Shown here in pieces: positions 36,760-47,280 of a stretch of DNA of 64,000 nt. The DNA lies in NCBI RefSeq assembly GCF_022201045.2, contig NC_068563.1, positions 4,092,001 to 4,156,000 of the forward strand, read 5' to 3'. Both the position numbers and the translations under genes were made by a program. A model generated the notes under the pieces. It was given only the letters and a program-made list of their open reading frames with translations. It searched no databases and was not told the origin of the DNA. This stretch comes from Citrus sinensis. Its lineage: Eukaryota; Streptophyta; Magnoliopsida; Sapindales; Rutaceae. The first letter of the stretch is position 1. Each line of letters starts with the position of its first letter.

Positions 36760-37851
36760 CTATATAATCCACTCTACCCGCATAGGTGGATTGACACGAT
36801 TATAGGATCTTCCTTCGAAATGAGGCTCAATTGTTCTGTCTTTTAAGTTAAAAATTCCCATGTCTCTTCCACCACCTTCAGGCATACCCTAATAACTCTC
36901 CCAATAATCATCTGTAAAATATATATGACTAGGCTTACACTTCAAAGAAACCGATGCTTCAATAGACACAGATGAATTATGGCCCAAGAAAAAGGCTCTA
37001 TTACCCAAATTCTCCACTTTTGTAACCGCTTGAGTGGCAAAGTCTAACTTGAAAACATCGAAAATTGTAAGTTTGTTTATAATGCGAACCATCTCGAAAA
37101 GCCACAAAAATTTCTCCATTTCATTCTACTAGATAAATCTGTTCTATAAGATCATCGGTAAGGTGGCCAGGCATCTTTATGACTTGGGTTTCCTTGGTCA
37201 GATTTTCGCCTTTGAAAACCGTTATGCCAGCACCATAATTTATGGCACAGAAGCTGTCCATATAATAGATAACATCTGCTAAACATCCTGTATTAGCTGT
37301 TTCAATCATAGTCCATATTTTATCACCTGATTTACAATACCCCAATTTTATGAGTACTTCCGTGAATGATCATCACGATGTAGTCTGATGTCGTCAAGGG
37401 ATCCGAGGATAAAACAAAATTTTCGATATAATGTGCATGTTTCTTGATCGGCGCTTGATATTTCCAGTCTCTAATTCTAAAACTCTTTAAATTTGGGAGT
37501 TTAATTTCAACACCAGTAAAAGGATGCAAAAGATTAACACCCATATCTCGACCAACAGTCATAAGCCAACCTTTGGAAGACTAGCACCGCTTACCTATGG
37601 CTTTTGGCAACTGTAATTGATGGATCTTTCCGTTTGAAAGATTAAAGAAAGCACGATTATTAATGTTGTCTATCGTTGGTGCAAGCATAAGGAATGGAAC
37701 TTGACTAGACTTAATCTAAAGATCTTCCTAGCAGCAGCCAATCGCCTGGAGTGACAAACCCTACCAAAGGCGACGTATTCTTCAAACAGTGGCAACGCCC
37801 AGCAATTTCGACCAAAATATCATGTGGAAGTTCTGACCAATCCACCTCCAT
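36760..37851 (-). pseudogene. F-box protein with DUF295 domain, frameshifted
   Basis: On the minus strand it begins with MEVDWSELPHDILVEIAGRC, a standard plant F-box start. The frame is then lost around codon 20. The continuation AFGRVCHS...LAAAR is found in another frame, so a small indel occurred. Three later blocks carry DUF295 content: TVGRDMGVNLLHPFTGVEI (from 37559), YCKSGDKIWTMIE (from 37339), and FFLGHNSSVSIEASVS with IYFTDDYWE near the end. They are separated by further shifts near 37340, 37120 and 36890. An intact protein would be an SCF ubiquitin ligase adaptor with a kelch-like DUF295 fold. DUF295 F-box genes expand and die often in plants. Confidence 0.85.
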
Positions 37852-37958
37852 AACTCAAAGAGGAAACTCAAGAGGAAAAGAATAATTCTATGTATTTAAC
37901 TCGAGAGGAAATCATTACTAATATGTATGTAGCAAGTAAAATCTCCACCTATACATGC

Positions 37959-37998
37959 TCTCTCTCTCTCTCTCTCTCTCTCTCTATGTGTGTGTGTA
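37959..37998. repeat. (CT)n (TG)n microsatellite
   Basis: About 13 CT units are followed by TATG and four TG units, about 110 bases upstream of the F-box pseudogene start and so within its former promoter. Confidence 0.95.
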
Positions 37999-39018
37999 AG
38001 ATAAATCATAAATGACCTAACAGAAAACCTTAGCCTAAAAGGTATGTTATTAATTAATTAGTCAAAGGTATCCTGGAAGAATTTGGTTTTCTAATAAGTC
38101 TCGATGTAATCAACGCGGCTGCTTTTTTCTAAAGTTTAGCTTTTAACTTAGTTTTCGAGTACAATATGCTTACATACAGTGAGGTTGAGCACTCTTAATT
38201 TTATAAAATTGTTATTACACTAACATCCTAAATCAAACAATTACGGAATAGACATTTTACCTTCAGATTTAGATTTAGTGCTGTATTAATTTTTTTATCA
38301 ATCTTTTAAAAAAGATACAATGGATATTGGATAGTTATTGAATAAGAATATAAATCTAATTAAATTTATTTTTATTTTGTTGCTATACATGCACAAGTGA
38401 TAATAATACTTTATAAATCCATTTTTTAATTTATAAACCATTTTTTAATAACACCCATTAATAAAATTTAAAATTTAGGATTATCAAATACTCACTAAAT
38501 GTTTTTTGACATATCACTTTACTATCAATGTCTTCTGATAATTATATTTTATCACCTAATGTATCAATTATTATCTTTTAGCACCAAAATATTAACACGG
38601 TTAAAAAGCTTGCAAAGGCCACAAGGGTATATGTGGAATTTCAAGTATGTAAAGCCATAACGACACTATTTCATCGAATGCATAGTAAACACAACATAGT
38701 TGTGTAAATGAAAATAATATCATGAGTTAAGTTATAATGAATGTGTGAAAAAATTTTAGTTACTATTAGAAAACCTAAAATTCTATTTTTTAGATTTTTG
38801 CAATATTAAAAGATCATAAAGTATGATTATATAAATAAATAAATAATTGGTACCTATCAATTTGAGAATACAAATCATTATGTATTTAGCTTTTGACATA
38901 AATACTCTAATAGCTAATAAATTAATGCTTTGGAATTGAATTTAAAGAATGAAGGTGGCATGGTAATGTGCATGAAAATTAAACATGTGAAATGGGTCTT
39001 TTTAGCTGTAGGAATAAA
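37999..39018. other. AT-rich spacer
   Basis: No coding frame, terminal repeat or RNA gene recognised. The right edge adjoins the copia remnant. Confidence 0.6.
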
Positions 39019-39094
39019 ATACACTTCTAACATACTGCTTAGAGTGCTGGAACCTTATTTGTGAGTCAAGAAATATACACTTCTAACATATTGC
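39019..39094. repeat. Direct 20-bp repeats bracketing an inverted copia fragment
   Basis: ATACACTTCTAACATAYTGC occurs at 39019-39038 and 39075-39094. Between them, 39041-39073 is a 33-base copy (one mismatch) of the reverse complement of 46892-46924, which lies inside the copia remnant on the other side of the gypsy element. This looks like templated filler DNA at a repaired break. Confidence 0.85.
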
Positions 39095-39135
39095 CTTGTT
39101 CTCACCCTGCTTAGATCTCCCATACATTAGGTCAT
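39095..39135 (-). pseudogene. Copia RNase H fragment, left of the gypsy insertion
   Basis: Read on the minus strand away from the gypsy element, the frame gives LMYGRSKQGENKA, the direct continuation of the copia text that stops at 46592 on the other side (YLKGTFSHG). It ends abruptly at the filler repeat. It is a 41-base relic that fixes the orientation of the host copia element and the exact insertion point. Confidence 0.85.
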
Positions 39136-39994
39136 TGTTGGTGTAAATTTTGTCCCAACTTATGATATGGAAATTTCGACTGATGACGACCCCCTTAAGA
39201 CTTGGGTTCCTCTTTATTGGATTTGATGATGGTGAGTTTTTCCTTTGGGCTGATATTGATGGGCCTTTATATATGCTCTTTTCAGTCCACTTTCTTAGGC
39301 AATCAGAATGTTTTTGTCTAGTGATATTCTACAAACACAAAAAAATGATCAAAGGGCCCGCTTTGCCGACGTAAACTCTTCGACGGTCAAGTCAGTCACC
39401 GGACTTTTGGAAATATAAATTTAGAAAGAGAAAGATTAGAGGGAGAAAGTTAGCATTTTCTCCTTTTGAGTCTCTTTTTTGTCTTACTTTTTAGTGAGAA
39501 TGAAAAACATATTTATCGGTCAAACTGATTTGACTTGAGTGCTAGTTATTTTGATGACAAATGTCATCGTTCTTGTGACATTTGGCAACATTTGTCTTTT
39601 AGTGACCATGTTGATTGACACATGGATATACAAACTTGTCTGTGGATTAAAGGAAGAAATGTTTTATCCTTAAGTTATTTTTACTAAAACCTTGAGATCA
39701 TAGGAGCCTCCAAACTTAAGAGGTTTGTCCTAGGATAAGAGCCTATAACCTCGACATGTTTTGGGCTTTGAATTCTTCTCACCTAGTTGATTTATCATAG
39801 GTGATTCGTCTTAAGATAAGAACCTAGGATCTCAGCTCCTTTTGGGTTTTGAAGCCTTGTTACTTAGGAAGAACATTCTAGGTGGTTTGTCCACCACTTC
39901 GTGGGTTTAATTGAGAGAAAAATTTATTGGATGGGTCTTATTAGAGTTAAATTTATTTGGGCCTTATGAGGCCTATTTTATTTTTGGTCCAACA
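39136..39994 (-). repeat. 3' LTR of the gypsy element
   Basis: 859 bp, from TGTTGGTGTAAATTTTG to TTGGTCCAACA on the plus strand. It pairs with 45729-46586. It contains several AGGATAAGA/TCCTAGG-type internal words. The plus-strand open frame at 39150-39374 recurs in the other LTR only because the sequences are homologous. Confidence 0.95.
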
Positions 39995-40083
39995 GTTGCC
40001 CCCCCAAGTTTAATTGTTTTTTAAAAAAATTTAGACTTTCTTTATAATTTATTTTTATTTATTTATTTTTTAGTATCTTTAGA

Positions 40084-40785
40084 AGATTTTTCTCCAAGAA
40101 TTTCATCCTTAGGAAGATTTTATCCTTAAATTTCATCTTTAGGAGGATTTTATCCTCGGATGATTTTCTTTAAGGAAATTTTTCTTAAATTTTATCCTTA
40201 GAAGGAATTTTCCTTAAATTTCATCCTTAGGGGGAATTTTATCCTTAGGAGAATTTTATCCTAGTATGATTTTCTTTAAGGAATTTTTCCTTAAATTTCA
40301 TCCTTAGGAGGATTTTATCCTTATGAGGATTTTATCCTAAGATGTTTTCAGAAAATTTTCCTTAAATTTCAACCTTAAGAGGATTTTATCCTAGAATGAT
40401 TTTTTTTTTAAGGAATTTTTTCTTAAATTTCAACCTTAGGAGGATTTTATCCTAAGATGATTTTCTTTAAGGATTTTTTCCTTAAATTTCATCCTTAGGA
40501 GGATTTTATCTTTCGGATGATTTTATCCTAAGATGATTTTCTTTAAGGAATTTTTCCTTAAATTTCATCCTTAGGATGATTTTATCCTTAGGAGAATTTT
40601 ATCCTAGGATGGTTTTTTTTAAGGAATTTTTCCTTAAATTTCATCCTTAGGAGGATTTTTTCTTAGAATGATTTTCTTTAAAGAATTTTTTCTTAAATTT
40701 CATCCTTCGGAGGATTTCATCCTAGGATGATTTTCTTTAAGGAATTTTTCCCTAAATTTCATCCGTAGGAGGATTTTTCCAAGGA
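40084..40785. repeat. Degenerate ~60-bp tandem array before the 3' LTR
   Basis: About eleven imperfect units contain TTAAATTTCATCCTTAGGAG, GATTTTATCCTAGGATG and ATTTTCTTTAAGGAATTTTT in that order. Units vary in length by small indels, as in hypervariable 3' regions of Tat/Ogre-type gypsy elements. Confidence 0.9.
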
Positions 40786-40845
40786 TTTTTATCCTTGATT
40801 TTCATGCTTAGCAAGGATTATTTTATTTCCTTAGGATTTTTTATT

Positions 40846-41131
40846 TTATTTCCATCCTAGGATGATTCCTTGATGATTCAATTTACATCTTAGGATAATT
40901 CTTTCCATCCTTAAATAATTTTATTTCCATCCTAGGATGATTCTTTCCATCCTTGAATAATTTTATTTCCATCCTAGGATGATTTATTGGTGATTCAATT
41001 TCCATCCTAGGATGATTCTTTCCATCCTTGGATATTTCCATCCTAGGATGATTTATTAGTGATTCAATTTCCATCATATGATGATTTCTTCCATCCTTGG
41101 ATAATTTTATTTCCATCCTAGGATGATTTTT
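40846..41131. repeat. Second tandem array, units of about 20-45 bp
   Basis: Repeated TTTCCATCCTAGGATGATT alternates with CTTTCCATCCTTGGATAATT. The palindromic core ATCCTAGGAT is shared with the first array, suggesting one array arose from the other. The minus-strand open frame over it (Met-Glu-Ile-Lys repeats) is a by-product. Confidence 0.88.
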
Positions 41132-41535
41132 GGAGATTAAACTATCGTATGAGGATTTGATTCCTTCCTAAGAATATTTGATTTCTATCATTAATTGTTT
41201 TAATTGCAAATCCTCTTTAATTGGCTAAGATCATATTCCTCTCCTATATAATGCCTCATTTCCCATTATGTCATGCAATAGTTTACAAGAGAAAAGAGAA
41301 GAGGTTAGAGAGAAAAGTTCTCAAGGTGTTCGACGGTGGTGTTCATAGTAGCTGGCGATGAATTTTTGGCGGCCTTTTGTCGACTCTTTGGTGATTTTCC
41401 TGCGACTTTCCAACATCTTTATGTGAGTATTTATTTATTCATTACTTTTTATTATTTATTGTTATCCTTAAGAGAGTAATCATAGTCATTTTCACTTTAT
41501 AGGTTCTTCTTAGTTCAACAAGACCTAGTATCAAA

Positions 41536-43316
41536 ATGACCAAAAATATTGTGGTGGATGCTATTCCCTTTACTACCATTTATGCTACTACGAGTGATGT
41601 AGGTAGTTGTGAGTTAAAAGAGGAGATAGATAAGGATAGCAGTGGTCATCTACCTATCCATGGCAGATGAAGACTATTAAATGTGGATTAGGTGAAATGT
41701 CCCTTGAGATATTAATGATTAGATATAGCACTCCTAGATCAATAACACTTCGTCGTGCTTCATCTAGAAGGAGCATGACGACTCCCATTTCATCCATATG
41801 TTCGGAGGATATTACATGCCTTAGGACTTGCTCCAACTCGGCTTTCTTCTAAAGCTTGGTGTTGTATTATTGGGATGTGGTCTCTTTGGCGTTACTTAGA
41901 ATTTAATGATCCTTCTATGGCTGAATTTCAAAATCTTTTTCATCCACAGAGATGTCCTAAGGTTGAAGGATTTTGGTGTTTATCTGCCTATCCTAATTTA
42001 GATAAGATTCTTATTTATGGTGAACCTAGTCGTCAAGATAAGACTTGAAAACCTTATCATTTTTTGGTTAAAGGCAATTGGGAGTTCGAGACAAGTACAA
42101 AACATCCTGAGACTATAATCCAGACTTGATTTTGTCAACAAAGTCGAATTTCATTTTCTTATAATAATTTATTATTCTTATTATGAGTTTTTTCTATAAC
42201 TCAGAAACTAATTTTCTTCCTTGGTTTCTCAGATAAGTGGACTTGCCCTGACCTTTTAGCAGATGAGGAAAAAAATATAGCAAAAGCTTAAAGCTTAAAG
42301 CTTGGGTAAGCGTAGCATCTCAGCTGCCTGTTCTGAAGAAACCTTAGTTGAGCGTGGTATTATTCCAAGCATCTTATTTTCTGAGAAGGAAGCTTCGGTG
42401 ATGGCTTCAAACAATTCTCCTAATGCCACTTTCAAAGGTGAAAAACGGAAGAGATTTGTGATTCTGGATGTTGCTCAAAAGAAACAACAGAAACAAGATG
42501 GATCATCTTCCTAGTTTGTATCCCAAGCTCAACAGATTACATCATTTATTCCTCCTCTTCCTCCTCATCTTCTATCTGAGAAATGAGTTTGTGTTATTGC
42601 GCCACATAATCATTTGGTGCATCAGTCATCTTTATCTTTTCACTCATCAACCTTGATGAAGGACATTGTGAGTCTTGATCATGTTAAATCCCTCAAGCTT
42701 GCCTCAAGCCTTCTTTCTAAGGTAAAGTTATTTAATTTTCTTCATTATTCATTTATTTTTTAAGGTCATTCTCTTGCTAACTTAGGTTTATCTTATACAG
42801 AACTTGGTCTTTTTATCCACATCTGAGGAGAGGGCTAAGACGGCTGAGAAAAAAGTCCAAGAACTGAGTATCCAACTTTCCAAGACTATAGAGTATAACT
42901 CTGAGATGTAACGTTCATTAGATGATGCTAAGGCTAAGGAAAGAGCAGCTTTGGATAAAGCAAATGCTGAGATGGACAAAACCAATGAGCAAATTGAAAG
43001 TATACTTCACCAAGGCTACGAGGACTACCTGAAGGGACTAAAGGATTGTCGTATGTTCTTTGCTTGCTACAATGCTGATGCTGACATAGAAGTGATCGAC
43101 CAACACTTGAAAGAGCTTAGTGTGAAATTTGATGAAAACAAGCCGAATGAGGATAATGGCTCCAAGACATGCATTGATGGGGGATGTACGAATGGAACAA
43201 GAGATACTCATTTGACTGAGAAGATATCCACAGTTATACCAGAAGGGTTTGAGGCTCTCTTCAGGAGGCATCCTGATCAGTGGAATGATGATTTTCAGCA
43301 TACTAGGAATTTTTAA
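41536..43316 (+). pseudogene. Antisense additional ORF of the gypsy element, decayed
   Basis: This coding region runs opposite to gag and pol, between integrase and the 3' LTR. It starts with an ATG at 41536 (MTKNIVVDAIPFTTIYATT...) and is broken by stops at 41669 and later. A middle block near 41880-42110 reads FWCLSAYPNLDKILIYGE and HFLVKGNWEF, resembling the 'putative gypsy-type transposon' domain (Pfam PF04195) as I remember it. The last block (42800-43316) is a charged coiled coil (AEKKVQELSIQLSKTIEY, then KANAEMDKTNEQIES) followed by YLKGLKDCRMFFACY. It has an in-frame stop at about 42908. Antisense extra ORFs in this place are known from Tat-lineage elements. Their function is unknown. 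Confidence 0.7.
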
Positions 43317-43671
43317 GGGGTTTTCCTTAATTTAGGAGTTTTCAACATTTTGTGTAAGCTGAGTGCTTAGGAGATGAACTTTGAACTTTTATTTTATGTG
43401 TTTCTTTAAGTTTTTAACCTTGAAATAAGATGCTCATTTGTTGTGTTGAACTTGAATAAAGATACAAAATTTTCATATGTTAAGTTTATGAAAATTTAAA
43501 ATTGATCCAAGGACATTCATCATCGTCATTAGTTTTTTTTTTCTTTTTAAAACATCTCATGGAGAATTCATATGACTGAGAGAAGTAGTTTTTTATTCAT
43601 CCGCATTTTGTCTTTACAAAACTTGTCTGACCATTGAGGAAAGATCAGACTTATATAAGTACAAGATCATA

Positions 43672-44490
43672 CTATTGATGGTAAATCCTGAGATGCTCAA
43701 CATTCCAAGCATGCCTCAAGATCTTTTCACCTAAGGTAGACAAAATATAAGTTCTTGGCCTAACTACTTCTCTAATTATGTAAGGTTCATCCCAATTAGG
43801 ACCCAAAATGCCAACACCTGGTTCCTGAGCATTAGGCAAAACCTTCTTTAGAACAAGATCTTCAATTCTGAATTTTCGAATTTTAACCCGAGCATTGTAG
43901 TAACTAGCTACTTTGCCCTGATAGGCAACAACCTTGATCATATCTTGATCCCTCTTTTCTTCTAAGAGGTCTAAACTTTGGCGTTGTAGTTCATCGTTGA
44001 TGACGAGATCAAAGTGTTATACTCGATAAGTCGGTGTTCCTATTTTAACTGTGATGACAGCTTCTGCACCAAATGCCAATGAAAAAGGAGATTCTCTTGT
44101 AGCCTTGAGAATTTGCTTAATCACTCGATTGGTAGCTTCAACTTGTCCATTATCCTGAGGATGGGCAGGAGAAGAGTAATAATTTTTTATCTTACGCTTT
44201 CTACAAAACTCACGAAAATTGTCATTGTCAAATTGCCTCCTATTGTCAGTGATTATAGTATGAGGTACACCATACCGACATATGATGTTCTTTTGAATAA
44301 AGTCGGTAGTTTTCTTCTCAGTAATAGTTGCCAAAGGCTCAGCCTCCACCCACTTTGTGAAGTAATCAATGGCAACTATAGCAAATCTTACTTGCCCATT
44401 TCCTTTTTGAAGAGGACCAATTAGATCAATCCCCCATTGGAAAAATGGCCAAGGAGTGAGGAGAGGAGTTAACTTCTCTAGAGTTTCTCA
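43672..44490 (-). pseudogene. Gypsy integrase, C-terminal two thirds
   Basis: On the minus strand it begins within the integrase core (WPFFQWGIDLIGP, then VAIDYFTKWVEAEPLATI) and continues with GVPHTIITDNRRQFD and YSSPAHPQDNGQVEATNR, which hold the second Asp and the Glu of the DDE triad. The C-terminal part is VLKKVLPNAQEPGVGILGPNW and HAWNVEHLRIYHQ before a stop at 43672. The N-terminal HHCC zinc region and everything before it are absent. Frames are broken near 43990-44017. Confidence 0.9.
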
Positions 44491-45375
44491 AACTTCAGAG
44501 CGTTCCCCAGAATGAAATTGATCTCTTCTTAGAGATTGATCCGATCTAACAACCCTTCTTTCTCTTCAATCATCTTTCTTTTTCTTTCCTTTGCTTAGTT
44601 TTCCTTTCTCTTGATTTCTATTCTTGAATCTTTCTTCCGCATTGGCATACTTCTCAGCTCTCGCAAGCATCTCAGAGTAAGAAGTGAATGGTCTTTTTGA
44701 AACTGACCACCATGGCTTTCCCATCCTAAGCCCCTCCATAATACCAGAAAGCGCTATGCCATCATCATAACCATTTACTTGGGTGATCTCATTATTGTAC
44801 CTTCTGATGTAGTCTCTTAAAGTCTCTCATTTCTATTGTTTGATGGTCAAGAGGTAAGTCACTGGTTTTCCTCTTTGTCGGGCACTTCGGAAGTGGGAGG
44901 TGAATTCTCTACTCAAATCTCCAAAAGCTGAGATGGAGTGTGGCTACAACCTTCGGAACCATCTTCGTGCTGCTCCTACTAAGGTAAGAGGAAAAGCCCG
45001 ACAAAGAATTGCTTGTAATGCTCATTGCACTTCCATAAGAGTGCGATACAATTCTAAATGCTCTGTTTGATCCCTCTGCCCATCATAAGGCTCCATTTGG
45101 GGTAAATGAAACCTAGGTGGATATTTTGCTACCATTATATCAGAAGCAAATGGTGGCTCAGGTTCTGCTGTTATATCATCAAGTGGGCCCATTTCTCGAA
45201 CCATTTGCTCAAGTCTTTGCATCATTTCTTGTAATCTTCTGTCGACTTCATCTCTTTGGTCTAAACCTTCTCTGGTCATTCTCCTCCTAGATCTTCTTTG
45301 GTTAAGGGAATGCTTGAGATCATCTTCAGTTAACTCTTCTCTAGACCTTGTTCTAGAGGAGCCGGAATCAACCAT
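44491..45375 (-). pseudogene. Gypsy gag with nonsense mutations
   Basis: It starts MVDSGSSRTRSREELTEDD, then a charged helix and the capsid region (CRAFPLTLVGAARRWFRRL, then a VNGYDDGIALSGIM stretch), ending in a Lys/Arg-rich tail. There are in-frame stops at 45022 (TGA), at about 44953 (TAG after RRL) and near 44835-44830 (TAG, TGA). A zinc knuckle is not seen. The sequence jumps at about 44490-44500 from the gag tail into integrase. Confidence 0.88.
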
Positions 45376-45705
45376 ATTACCTCCACTTGAGTTCTCGCCT
45401 TCCTAAGCTCGAGCTAGAAATTGGCCGAATATTCTATTGAAGTTACGAGCCAACTGATCCACTTGTTGTTGAAGTCGAACAACACGAGGCTGTCCCGACG
45501 TCTAACGTGGCGGGGTGGATTCAACTGAGGATTTGGAGGAGCATGGATAAGCACCACGTCATCATCATTTAGGTCTCGTTGTCGTCTCCTTCGTCGGAAG
45601 TAAACATCCTAATCCACTCTGGAACTTTCATCATCAGCCTCAAGGTTATAACACTCATTATTGGCATCTATGCTCATGGTAGGGCTTCCAAGACTTTTAT
45701 CGAAA

Positions 45706-45725
45706 GATCCCCACAGACGACGCCA
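45706..45725 (-). other. Primer-binding-site candidate
   Basis: Minus-strand TGGCGTCGTCTGTGGGGATC sits three bases inside the 5' LTR, in the expected place. It begins with TGG, as a tRNA 3'-CCA complement must. The tRNA species is not assigned with confidence. Confidence 0.7.
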
Positions 45726-45728
45726 AAC

Positions 45729-46586
45729 TGCTGGTGCAAATTTTGTCCCAACTTATGATATGGAAATTTCGACTGATGACGACCCCCTTAGGACTTGAGT
45801 TCCTCTTTGTTGGATTTGATAATGGTGAGTTTTGCCTTTGGCCTGATCTTGATAGGTCTTTATATATGCTCTTCTCAGTCCACTTCCTTAGGCAATCAGA
45901 ATGTTCTTATCTAGTGATACTCTACAAACACACGAAAATGATCAAAGGGCCGGCTTTGCCGGTGTAAACCCTTCGACGGTCAAGTCAGTCACCAGACTTT
46001 TGGAAATATAAATTTAGAAAGAGAAATATTAGAGGGAGAAAGTTAGCATTTTCTCTTTTTGAGTCTCTTTTTTGTCTTACCTTTTAGTGAGAATGAAAGA
46101 CATATTTATCGGCCAAACTGATTTGACTTGAGTGTTAGTTATCGGCCAAACTGATTTCACAAGAACGATGACATTTGGCAACATTTGTCTTTTAGTGACC
46201 ACGTTGATTGACATATGGATATACAAACTTGTCTGTGGATTAAAGGAAGAAGTGTTTTATCCTTAGGTTATTTTTACTAAAACCTTAGGATCATAGGAGC
46301 CTCCAAACTTAGGAGGTTTGTCCTAGGATAAGAGTTTATAACCTCGGCATGTTTTGGGCTTTGAATTCTTCTCACCTAGTTGATTTATCCTAGGTGGTTC
46401 GTCTTAGGATAAGAACCTAGGACCTCGGCTCCTTTTGGGCTTTAAAACCTTGTTACTTAGGAGGAACATTCTAGGTGGTTTGTCCACCACTTCGTGGGCT
46501 TAATTGAGAGAAAATTTATTGGATGAGTCTTATTGGGGTTAAATTTATTTGGGCTTTATGAGGCTTATTTTATTTTTGGTCCAACA
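45729..46586 (-). repeat. 5' LTR of the gypsy element
   Basis: 858 bp, from TGCTGGTGCAAATTTTG to TTGGTCCAACA. It matches 39136-39994 apart from scattered, mostly transition, differences and the rearranged patch at 46139-46174. Confidence 0.95.
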
Positions 46587-46591
46587 GCCAT

Positions 46592-47280
46592 GACTAAAAG
46601 TACCTTTAAGGTATCTCATGATCCACTTCACGGCATCCCAATGCTCCTTACCAGGATCACTCATGAATCTGCTAACAACACTAAAAGCATAGGCAATATC
46701 AACTCTAGTACATACTATTGCGTACATAAGGCTCCCAACTACTTGTGTATATGACAATTCACTCATCAAAAACTTGTCTTGGTTAGTAACAGGAGCTTGC
46801 ATCTTTGAAAGTTTAAACTGAGACCCCAATGGAGTTTGAACAGATTTTGCATTCAGCATGTCAAATCTGTCAAGGACCTTTTGAATGTACCTTTCTTGAC
46901 TCACAAATAGGGTTCCAGCACTCTGATAATGTCCATTCCAAGTATACTCTTAGCACATCCAAGATCCTTCATTTCAAATTCTGCATTTAACATATCTTTG
47001 AGCTTCTTAATCTCACTCTTATCTTTGCTAGCAAGTAACATATCGTCAACATACAATAGAAGATAAACAACTCCACTTGAGCTTGAGCTTCCAAAGTAAA
47101 CACAACTATCATATTTACTTGTAAGATAGCCATTGGAGACCATGAACTCTTCAAATCTCTTGTACCATTGTCTTGGGGACTGTTTTAGTCCATAAAGAGA
47201 CTTATTAAATGACAAACATGGTCTTCTTTTCCTTTGACTTCAGAACTCTCTAGATGTGTCATGCAGAAAAGCAGTCTTCA
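46592..47280 (-). pseudogene. Copia retrotransposon, RT-RNase H fragment
   Basis: On the minus strand it starts near LKTAFLH and runs through SLYGLKQSPRQWYKRFEEFM and the catalytic box LLLYVDDMLLAS (YVDD) of reverse transcriptase, then SQERYIQKVLDRFDM and SELSYTQVVGSLMYA. It stops at YLKGTFSHG, where the gypsy element interrupts it. One frameshift lies near 46904, and part of the segment between LKTAFLH and the SLYGL box is lost. No LTRs are visible, so only an internal piece survives. The other side of the break is at 39095-39135. Confidence 0.92.

Larger units (their letters stand above)
39136..46586 (-). mobile_element. Ty3/gypsy LTR retrotransposon (Tat/Ogre-like layout), deleted
   Basis: The 7451-bp element lies on the minus strand. 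Its 5' LTR is at 45729-46586 and its 3' LTR at 39136-39994, both TG...CA. Target duplications are GTCAT (39131-39135) and GCCAT (46587-46591), one base apart. A primer-binding-site candidate (TGGCGTCGTCTGTGGGG on the minus strand) lies at 45706-45725, and a polypurine tract with a G7 run at about 39995-40015. Internal order on the element's own strand is gag, a deletion, integrase, a long 3' region with an antisense ORF and tandem arrays, then the LTR. Protease, reverse transcriptase and RNase H are missing, so it cannot move on its own. Frames carry several stops. The LTRs differ at about 22 of the first 254 positions, by eye, so the insertion is old. Confidence 0.92.

Noticed and set aside
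39150-39374. Plus-strand frame recurring at 45734-45967
   Set aside because: It recurs only because both copies are LTRs. It is antisense to the element, with no domain.
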